DNA from: Anopheles merus
Lineage: Eukaryota > Arthropoda > Insecta > Diptera > Culicidae
Assembly (NCBI RefSeq): GCF_017562075.2
Contig: NC_054085.1
Coordinates: 35,172,039 to 35,236,038 of the forward strand
Reading direction: 5' to 3'
Length of the DNA stretch: 64,000 nt
Shown: positions 50,773-61,500 of the stretch, piece by piece
Numbering within the stretch: position 1 is the first letter of the stretch
Layout of the letters: every line of letters starts with the position of its first letter
Notes under the pieces: generated by a model
The model's input: only the letters and a program-made list of their open reading frames with translations
What the model was told of the DNA's origin: nothing
Databases searched by the model: none
Made by a program: the position numbers and the translations under genes

Positions 50773-52534
50773 CTAGAGGCTGGAAGATTAGTCACTCGTT
50801 CGTACCGGATTTGCTAGAGCTCCGGACAGGAAGTCTGGAAGGATCCGTCGTTTTAGTTCGCCTTTGCCTTCTTGCTCAGGTAAACGCTATTGAATTTGAA
50901 TTCAATTTTCCATCACCATCCCGCTTCTCCATCGTTCTCAGCTCTCGGGCACACACTGACACAACGAAACCTCAATCTATCGTTTGTCAAGTGTGGAAGA
51001 AATCGGTAGGTATCGGTAGGCGAGAGAAGACACTAAGCTAAAGGAAAGGTAACTTGACTAAGAAAAGACATCGCCTCGGGCGCATCAATAAGGTCAAGTC
51101 GATGCCGGTTAACATAACGATTCCCACCGGAGCACACGTACAACGGTCGCGAGTGTTCTCCATGACACAGACATGGATGTACAAAACGGTTGATTTGAAT
51201 TTAATATTAGATCACCTGTCTTTTTATTAGGAATTTTCTTCACATTGTTTCTCTCGCTCGAAATAGAAGTAGGAAAGAAGGGGTATTACTTTGCTTTTAT
51301 TTCCAAATCAGTGCCCCCAAACAAAGCGAGAAGCAGTAAGCCTATCCTCGCGATAATCTCACGCAAACCTCCAACGAAAACAAAGAAATCCTCCAACCGG
51401 CACAAACGCGACGAACGGTAATGCTCCACATTAAAGTGCACCTGCGGCCCATCGGTGCTCAGCTGTTAGCATTTCTCACGGCACGTTGCGCTTTCGAGGT
51501 AATTAATCCAACCGCCCGGTGTACACAAAAACCTCAAACAAATCAACATCGACCCAACCCTCCCGCGCCTCAAAGCCAGCAGCTTCGGTGAGGTTGAGGG
51601 ACATACAAATGACAGTAAAAAACCGCGAAACCCACAGCAAATCCTCACTTTGGGGGCGCGGGTTGGTACACCCGGCGGTAACCGACAGCTTCATCGTCGT
51701 CGCTGCTCTCGCGGCTGCTCTCGCGCCCCGGTGCTAAATGGTCAACTAAACAAACTCCGTCGACCACGGCATTTCCCACACCAACGTCACCTGAAGGTGG
51801 CGCGCGCATGAGCAAACAAGTGATTAAATCAATTATCGCCAACCAACAACGGCGCGTATACTGTAATCGATACCGTTTTTTCCCTTCTTCTGTTGGTGAG
51901 TTGGGCTTTGCAATAGAGCGATGGGATGATACTGACACTACATTAGGTAACACTGGTGGTGAAATGGTGTCGGTGAAGATATGCGTTCAATTTGCAACTC
52001 TAGAGCAGAGAAATGTAACGGTTAAGAGGCGGAGTGCAATGAACCAAATAGGAATGGGCAGAACACGAGGATAAAATAGATGAAGTACGCGAATGTACAC
52101 AGTAGTTGAAGAAACCTTGAAATTACGGCCAACACTAGACTTTCGACATTGCCATCTTCAATATAACTGTTAATATCTTGCTCCTAATATTTGATATCGC
52201 AATAATGATTCCTCCAGAATCAAAAGTACAGCTCTCCGGGACATCTGGACATTCGTAAAGTTTTATGAAGCCCAAACATATTGTCTCCAAAACACGAAAC
52301 ATTTGTCACTCTGAGTACGACAGACCACACTACAGAGCGAGCAAACCACAAAAGAAAGCCATTTCTTCTTGTTAATAAACGCTCACTGTGAACTATCCAA
52401 GTCCAAGTCATTAGGCGTAACTGTCATCGCGTGAAGTCGTACTGTTTAATGTGCCGCCCCTTCCCGCAGAAACCTCGGCCACCAAGCTGGACTAAATCAC
52501 GCTTCTAATGTCACTGCGACCATATCAACCACAG

Positions 52535-52768
52535 GGGCAAGATAGTGCAGGCAGGCGGAGAGTGCACCAAGCATATAACATCCTCGGTTTGCGTGTGTAT
52601 ACCGCGTCGTGTCAATATCGACGGTAGTAAAATAAAAACTTACACCCGCGAGCGGAATGGCACAGCCGTAACCATTACAACTATCGCACAAGTACCCATC
52701 CAGGGAGGGATATTATTGGAGGAAGTGATTGGAGTGTACGAGGCCGCTGTTGTCGATGTTAATGAATC
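52535..52768 (+). CDS. Candidate plus-strand exon, unidentified
   Basis: The frame is open from a TAA near 52507 to a TGA at 52770, which would be interrupted by a GTGAGT donor after 52768. The second half reads NGTAVTITTIAQVPIQGG and then ILLEEVIGVYEAAVV, with many purine-first, pyrimidine-last codons (GCC GCT GTT GTC GAT GTT AAT). A possible acceptor, CAACCACAG, precedes 52535 but has a poor pyrimidine tract. The opposite strand is also open here and carries GTAAGT at 52643-52638, so the coding strand is ambiguous. I recognise no family. Confidence 0.2.
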
Positions 52769-52847
52769 GTGAGTAAAGTTGTACCCCGTGTACTGTGCCC
52801 CGGATATCTCTCCGAGGTAATGGGGTTTCTCGCCAACAGCGAAATGG

Positions 52848-52865
52848 ACAACACACACACACACA
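52848..52865 (+). repeat. (AC)9 microsatellite
   Basis: Eighteen bases of AC repeat just downstream of the candidate exon at 52.5-52.77 kb. Confidence 0.97.
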
Positions 52866-53990
52866 TCAGGCAATTGGATTAGTGTAGTATAAGGCCCTTC
52901 CATTCCAGTTTACACCAGCAGGATGTGAAGCACACCACACCCCGCCGTTCGCTGCTGATAATATCGTGAGCAAACAACGCTAAACATAACGCGCGTCATA
53001 TCGGATTGTAGGTTCATCGATTAGAGCGGCGATAAGACTTCTGGTCGATATCTTTTCTAATGGCTAATCTATATGGGCAAATTTCGCGTTAGATTTATGC
53101 ACAAACTGAAGCGTCCACTATTTCTTTGTACTCAGCAGTTCTGTTGTTAATCTAGGAGACACCTCTATGCTCCATAATGGAGTTGTTGGCTTTATCCACG
53201 CTACTTATCAATCAGTAATCAAGAACTGTTTGGTGTTGGCAGTGCTGTTACCAACCCTGACATATTCTACACCCTTTCAATTACCGCTTATCGTTAAAAG
53301 CTACCCATTATGCGTCTATCTCTATCGGGGAACGTCCCTACATTAAACCTGACCATCAGCTACTAAAACATGGACCACCACTGCCCGTTGGGCTGATACC
53401 TTTCAATTATGTTCCTACTACCAAAGCAAAGCTTGTCCCAGAGGTTTGCACTATAGCCGGCCATCGTCCCGAGAGTACACACCACACAATATAGCACACC
53501 ACACCGAGTAATTACGGGAAGAGGAATGAGGCCTTGCGATCTATTCAGGGCGGGCACATCCAGTGTGCACATTTCCGTCATCAGCATGATCGAACGAGTT
53601 CTGCGACGGCCGCAGCAAGGAGAGCATTTACGCGCGAGCAACGAGTATGCAAACGATTAGCCCACCATTAGAATAAACGAACACACACACAAAAACGCTT
53701 GAAATAAGAAAATAAGACTTCTGGATAAGACAGGGCAGAAGCACCTTCAAGGAATGGCGGAGACGTCCGGAGCTCTACCTGAACTAGGTCAAACAACTTA
53801 AGCAAACTCTTGCCCCGCATTGCATGGAGCCGCTTTGGTAGAAAGAGCTGGACTTTAAAACTAGTAGTAAAAGCAGATAGCAGACACATAAATGGGAGCT
53901 GCTTTGGCAAAGGGGCAAGGTGCCTGCCCGGTGCGCCATTTCTTTCCCGAGGGCTCTGTACCTGAATGGTATCGAGAGCTGGGGTGGGAA

Positions 53991-54001
53991 GGGGGGGGGG
54001 G
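53991..54001 (+). repeat. G11 homopolymer
   Basis: Run of eleven G within a purine-rich stretch. Confidence 0.93.
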
Positions 54002-54714
54002 TAGTAAAACCGGATCCCTATTTCTAATTACAAAGTTCCACCACTTATATGCCTCGCGGGGGTTGATTGTTCAAACAACAGGGCGGCTCGGTACAGCTCT
54101 ACTTGGAGCGGAAACCGGTCGGCTGGAAGAAAGGTTAAGAGATAGTGGGCCTTGTAGCTGGGGGTAGGCCTCCTCCTGACTGACACGTTAAACAACAACT
54201 ACTCCGTACTGTTGTTTTACAAACACACATAGACACGCAGCTCGGCTACTCTGCTTGATTGTTGTGATGTGTTCGCTAACTGTTTTGTGCCCTTTTGCGA
54301 TGCATCCCCATTTTTATCGCATCACCACACACACAAAGGTTCTTGAGAAATGCGTTAACAGAACGCAGGCATATTTCATAACACATTAGGAAGACGGACG
54401 AGCGGAAAAAGCACGTAGGGAGCCGAGCAGCAGCCACTGAACAGACTTCACTTATTCCAAGCATATTATCATTAGCATATAACGACAGTACTATTTCATC
54501 GCTTAATCGAGATGTAGCAACAACAAGAAAAAACGAAACATCCCGTACATTAGGTTGAACGTGTGTTACAAACGACTTCAATATCTCCACGACAGAGGTA
54601 CGCCAGTGGCTAGAGTTCGCTGAGAGTTTTCATATTTTTTGCTTCAACACAGAAACCAAACATCACTTAGGAAATGAAACTAATAAATAATTGCGCATAA
54701 ATTGTTGTTACCAG

Positions 54715-55062
54715 TTTTGCCAGTGCCACGCGATAAATATAACCCTCCCAACCCCGGATGCAGTCGCAGAGTACGGCACGAACCGAACATTAGACAGCGC
54801 AAACATAAGACATATCTCAACACCCAACGTGTGCGAAGAACTCCAGGTGGAAAAAAGCAGAATTGGATGACTCGGAACATTGGAAGAAGTCGAACAGCAC
54901 ATTACGAGCACATTAGCACGTGCACGAAAAGAAAGATAGTTCCTGAAGGATGCTCTATCGGTGGCGTGCATTGCATAATGCGCCATCCACCAACAGGAAC
55001 ATTGTTATCGATTATTGAAAAGCTGTTTTTCGCCCAAGTCATGGCTCCATCTCCAACTCCAA
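54715..55062 (+). other. Open frame ending at a GTAAGG donor, unidentified
   Basis: A plus frame without stops starts near a TTGTTACCAG acceptor-like site at 54714. It runs through a basic segment and SIIEKLFFAQVMAP to CCAAG followed by GTAAGG at 55063. The pyrimidine tract is weak. No family is recognised, and the peptide is basic and low in structure. It would fit an internal exon of a plus-strand gene, but chance is equally likely. Confidence 0.12.
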
Positions 55063-55116
55063 GGTAAGGTAACTATCGATTAAACCTTCGAAAAAAAAGT
55101 CGGTTTCGCCATCCTT

Positions 55117-55155
55117 GAAAGTATGAGCTGTACGTTACTGTTCACTCATACTTTC
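55117..55155. repeat. 11-bp perfect inverted repeat, 17-base loop
   Basis: GAAAGTATGAG (55117-55127) and CTCATACTTTC (55145-55155) are exact complements. The stem could extend by G:U pairs. It is too short for a standard pre-miRNA (about 22-bp arms) and resembles no named structure. Confidence 0.85.
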
Positions 55156-55491
55156 GATTGGGTTCAAATTAAAAGCACTTTGCATATGCCTTGACTAGCA
55201 CATTCCTTACACGCCAGTGTTTTGAGGTGTGACTCAATCGCAATGAAATCACGATATAAAATGGGCGAAACGATGCAACAACGCCCCAACAACCCTCAGA
55301 CACAGAGTCACAGAGAGACCTTGCATAAAAATGCATACCGATCACGGGGAGGGCACTGAACTGCATACATTACCCACGTGCGCGTCTCGTTGGCGCAATC
55401 GATGAGGCAAATAATGGGCGCAAATAAAACCGTGAGTGGTGTCGGTTTAACGGATTGAAGAGTTAACCAAAGTACTTTCATTGCATCGATC

Positions 55492-55509
55492 TTTTTTTTT
55501 TTTTTTTTT
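55492..55509 (+). repeat. T18 homopolymer
   Basis: Run of eighteen T, i.e. A18 on the minus strand. It could be a retroposon tail on the minus strand, but no body is recognised at higher coordinates. Confidence 0.95.
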
Positions 55510-58500
55510 GAGATTAATTTTAAAATATTTCACTTGTTCAACTCAACAAGAAATGTTTTTCAAATTACCTAAAATGGGAGCTCACAAACCAGTCCAAACA
55601 ACAACTTGCTATGCATTCTTCAATCTGTTTCTTTCAAACGGTAAATTCCCGGTGCGCAAAAGCACACGCTGCACGCGGGTGGTTAAGGCCAAGGTGCGGC
55701 GGAAGCGCACTGAATTGAAATAAGGAAACAATAATCATGAGCGCCTTCCCAGCCTCTCACGTACGCCACACACCTCAGGGTACAAAGTATCTCGTTACGC
55801 CTTAACGACCTGACGTGACGTAGGACGGCTGTTGTTGTAACGAGTGCTCCATCACCGCCATCAAAATGCTCTCCCGAGATGAATACGTAATCCGTAAGAA
55901 TTACAATCTTTACGCACACACACAAACACCTGCACACAGAATTAAAAGCGCACGAGATTCGTAAAGCGCGACATTCCTTTTTTTCGCCTCTATCGCCCTG
56001 ATGGTACAATAAAACGTGGAATAAAAACAACGGGCCCGCGCGGGGTAGATTAATTATTGAAAAACCGTTCGACACCTACTTGACACCGATATTTTACTCG
56101 TCCGCGTTCGGTTCCGTGCAACCGCACCAACCTCACAGCACCAACATTCCATTCCGTTTCGGAAGGGGCCGTAGTTGTTGTATTTGTTCTCTACCTACCA
56201 CCACTGAACAAGAACAGAACCAAACTGGAAACTTGATTCCTTTAGTTCTCGGTTAGCGCTCTTTGGTTTGGCGCTGTTCGAATGTTTGCATGATTGAGCG
56301 GTGAATCATTAATCAGCTAGTTAATTCGACGCGGCGGTATTTATCATGCGAGCGTTCGGAGTGGATTTTAAAGCGCCTTCAATGCTATTAAATTGATGAA
56401 ATATTGTAATTTTATGCCAAAATAAGGCAATAATTGTGGTGAAAGATTTCTTGGGTCCCGGGGGTAAGGAATAAAAAGCATTATTGAGATCCAGATGTCA
56501 TACACAAGACACAACGAATAACCAATAAAAGTGATGACAATCTGCTCAGTATCTTCAAATACTTTAGTGTTAATATACATTTATTCAAATGTATAAAACT
56601 GTGATGTAACCTTGATGTACAATTCTTGCAATCGAACAGTTCCTACAAGGTGGTCCAACACTACTACCACTTCACGATAATGTCAGCACCATTGGGGAGA
56701 GAGATAACAAGACAATGTTGGTCGCCTTTCTGAAGACCAATCCATCATACTTCTCTAAGCTGAAACCTGTTGTTTGTCGAATCGATGGTCACGCCGACGC
56801 ATGGGCCAGCTGTACACTAATCGGATTAAAATTTTGTCATCACTACGGTCCTGACTACGGTTTGTGGCTTTGCGGTTTTTTGGAAGGAAAACGAATACTA
56901 AGCTCATTTACACAATGGGACAACTTCCAACCTTGTCAACTGCTAAGCACGACCAAAGTCTGAAGTGCGTGAAGGTTTAGAATTTATAAACAGAATTCGA
57001 AGATCTTGGTTGAAAAAAGTCGGATTTTATATTATCAACGTACAATACACAAACCACTCGATGATAATCAATCGCTTAGTATGCATCCGAAACTCTTTAT
57101 CACGACAAGCTGTCAACGAGCGAAAGGTTAAGTTATGACCCTTTGATATCCCACAAACCTGCTGGAATTCACCTGACAGACCGACAACAGGAAAAAAAAC
57201 CAATATCCCCTCATCTTCATTAACTGCTTCGAAATCACGACCTGGGTACTGGGGCTAGTCCACACACAGCTGCCGCGCGATGCCATCAAACACACATTAG
57301 CACATCATTTCGAAGCATCCGCAAAACTTGACGACGGTGACGGACCAAAACAGGCCACCCTATAAGAATGAGCACAACCGTTTCGTCAGCGTCATCACAC
57401 ACACCCTTCGGGAATAAGACGGTGTGTCCTCCGGGAGAGGAGGTCGTTTGATAGGCCGGTTGGGAATTGATTTGAATATCCAAACAGATTGTCTCCATCT
57501 CCGGCTGAGCCCGCCAAAGAATGGGGAAACTGGAAGCCCGGTTACCTTTATGGTTTGTTTATTCTGCTCGTTTTGACTGAGCGGGGAGGCCCAGCGCGTG
57601 ACGAGGAAATAGTTCAAAGTGACCGATTGAAATCGGTTTGTTTTTGAAGAAGAATTTGTTGTACAAAAGTTGAGTTCTAGTAGTCCTTACTTCTTCATGA
57701 CTTCTACAATTCTTAATACAATTTCCTACACCGATTATTCTACGCCAAAACACACCGAAAACACTGCCCAGGTGGGCACTGGATGGCGCTTATCTCCCTC
57801 CGAATGCGTATTTAATTTATATCACATCTCCATCGCCGGTATCCGAAGGCGTGAAACCTGCGCCGAAACCATGTTTATTTATTTTCCCTCTATCTCCAAC
57901 CCTGTCTTATATTATTTATTATTAAATCCACCACCCCGCGGCATGTTCCAATCCGCCAACGAGTCCCACACTGCGGTGATTAATCCACACCACATTTATT
58001 TGTTTTATTTCGGTGTGCTTCCACACGTTCTCCCCAACCTGCACATCCCAATCGCCTACCGACCAACTAAACCAAAGATCGGTTCGTTAATGAACCCCGA
58101 CCTCATCAATCCTGCGAGGCCAACGAAGAAGTCGGGGTAAAGAAGTCCAACCTTCCTTCGAAGAAACATTCTCTCGCCGGGCTCGGTGTGAGACAAGGAT
58201 TATATTTCTCTTTATCTTTCTTTCACTCGCGTCTTTATCGTTTAGTTGTAGCAGGTTTTTTTTGTTCCTGCCATCCTCTACCGTTAATGTCTCATTAAAA
58301 TGGCTTCATTTGCTCTGGTTTGCGACGGAATGGTCATATTTATTTATTTGCCATACCCTCTTTACAACCACCTTAGGGGACGAAAAAGGATTTTTGGTAG
58401 GAAGAAAGCAGAGACACCGCGCGCACAAGTAATGCAAACGCGTTGATGGCTTTTTAACAACCGCCTATTTCTGCGTTCAACGTTTTGCGCCCCCAGGCTT

Positions 58501-61500
58501 CTCATTTTACATACCCCCACGATCACATGAGCAACCCCTCCGAGCATGTGTGTGTTTATTTTGCACAAAATTCCCACCGTCTAGAAAAAAAAGAATCGGA
58601 ACAGAAAGTTTTGTAACAGATTGACAACATGCTCAATCTGTTTTTTGGGGCCGGCCAGTGAATAATCCGCAACCGTGTCCTAGGGTGGGAGGCAACACAC
58701 CGGTCGTGCTGTCGTGAATGTCATGGTTGACTTCCTCCAGACCAGCTGGTTTGCTGCCAGGTTATGTTTATGGCGACGATGAGTGAACGAAAGCGATCGC
58801 AGCGGCTCTGCGCGCAGCTGGTCGTCGAGTGAGATCGTCGTAAACCGTTCACGAAAAGCCTCTCTTGCTCTCCCACTGGTACCGAGTGTGTGTGAGTGGC
58901 CGGAAACGAAAGGAAGTAATGCAAGGACCACAGCAAAGCCGGCAAGAACATGCGTATCGCCCACGGGGTGGTGATCCTAATACACATAAATATTAACCAA
59001 CGGTGGTTACACACCGTCGTCGCGCACGGTGACGCACCTTCGCCTGCTGCTCGCTTGGCGGCACGTTCCATTCATTCGTGCACACACCACATGCGCGATG
59101 CTCGTGCTCCTCCAACGTAAGCAAATAACAACAACAAAAAATGTCGCCGATATGGACCACTCACCTCCACACGCCATTAAGCGTCATAATTTGCCGAAAT
59201 TAATGTCTCAATCGTACGGATTTTCACCTTTTCGTTACGCCCGCCACCGACGATTCGCCGGCCGACGAAGCCCGCCTGCACGCGGGTGCGTGTAGCTGTG
59301 GAAAGGAAATTTATGATGCACACTGTACATCCACACCACCTGCAGAGAGACCACTGCGAGTGACGACGAACGGGCGCGGCTTCAACCTACCGGAAACTAT
59401 GTTTGTTTGCTTGACTTGCCTCATTTTCCTTCCGGATTTTCCAAATCAAATCCCCAAACCACACAAAAAAAAAGAACCGGCAAATACAACAACTTGTAGA
59501 AAACGTTGGGAGAGCAGTACTGCGGGGGCTACACCATCAATGCTCGTCAATAATCGGCACTATTTGCGAACACCGAAAAGGCCGTGTTTCTTGTCTCGGT
59601 GAGTCTGTGTGCGAGTCTGAGCACTCCCCGAACGACTTCTTCCAATGATCGCCGTGAAAAGGGAAGCTTCTACCCTCTCTCGCTGTGCCTCTGCCTGGGA
59701 TGGGGGTAGGATTAGGTTGGCTAAAAATAGATAATCTCTTAGGAATTCGGTGCCGGCGCGCAACCGAACCAAACAGAATCACGACCGTGACACATGCCGT
59801 GTTCCGGCGGCTGTCGGAGCTGCTGGTGCTGGTGGTATGGGAAAACGAGGTTGTGTTAAGCTGTGAACATCCGAACTCGAACCCGTGCATTAGTCGGTCA
59901 AGTTTGGATCTTCTAAATTCAAGATAAGATCCGGTTAATCGACAAGTCGTGAGATCTCGTCTTTGAACATCCACATCTGTAGGTCCTAAGACAACTTCAA
60001 AAAAACTCTCCCAGCTGATGTACGACATATTCCATTTTGATCACTACACCACACTCCCACAGCCCATAGTGTTGCTCATGACCGACCATCAGCGTGACAT
60101 GATCGCTCATTTGGCAGTAGTGTAGTGATTGGCGCATCTCTCGGCCTCCCCATTCCAAGTGATCTTGCGCGTTGACGTTTTGCGCTACGGTGCGCCGTTA
60201 CCGGAGCGTTGTCTATTTTTCAACGCAACCGGAGCTGCACACCGTCGTGGACGCACACACTTCGGTCGGTAGTTGACGCATGGATCACATGCAACTGTGC
60301 TCAAGGTTAGGCCGTCTTCGATAACGCACCAACCTAGAGGGCGGTTGCTCATAGTGCCGCTCGGATATAGCGATGCCGGCACACCTATAACCGCGTGATT
60401 CAAGGCTTACACTGATGATGATGACTTTGAAAGAGCAACACACACAGTATGCACGGCCACTCGGAAGAAGCTCAGCCGCGCGTTGAGATACTGCGCGCAC
60501 AGCGGGACGCACATAATTTTTGTCTTAATCCGCACCAAAGTATGCCGGGAGTGGTTGCGTTTTGCGAAATGTACCTCAGACATTAGCCGTACCCGTCAAC
60601 TCTAGGAACGTCTGAACCAGAATTGATGGAAAGAGACCACCAACTACGACAACTCAAATGTCTTCTGACCAACAACCGCAGCTACCGGTATAATGCGATA
60701 GTTTATAGTTTTGCTTTGCACCGCTGAAGGACACAAGCTGTCGTATTGGTTGGGTGAAATAGAAGACACTTGAGAAGATCACCTCTGTAATGTATTGTAG
60801 TATTTGTAGACTGCATCCACTCTGCAACTGTTTCGACACAACCGACGAGAAGGACAGTAATTATTTCAACCGTACTGAGACCGTCCAAAAACCCACTTCC
60901 TCAGAAGAGACCAACAAGATGTATTTGACAACAAACACACCCGCCGTGCGCCTTGCCAACAATTCGGGAGTTGGGGATTATCCCCCGAAAAGTACATAAA
61001 CAGAAAAACACACACAAAAGAAGCTCCAACTCATCGTACTCCAGAGGTCGATGGCTTGCATTACATACCCGACCCGGGCGGGGAGGACATCGAACCGAGC
61101 GCAGACAACACAACTTTGCTTGGTCAAATATTTGACCCACTTCCAAGGTCAAAGAGAGTCCCCGCCGACGATCTCAGAGGCTATCCCACTGGCCTTTCGA
61201 AATGATTTATAGCTCCTCCGCGTGCGTGTGTGCGAGTGACTCGTGACCAGAGCCACACCAAAAAAAACGAACCTCCCTATACCGTCATTATAACGCGAGG
61301 AGTTGATTGGATCGCGAACGACCAACAAACGACTCGTAATGATCCGACGCATTTATGGACCATTCTCGTTTACTTGTGTATTTCTTGCCGTCTTCTTGCC
61401 TAATTTTATCGCCCTCTTTGCCTCCTCTTGTCCACCATCCTGCAGCAAGACGCGTTAAATACGAAACTAGTGCACGTACAAAACGGAGCCCGCAATAAAA

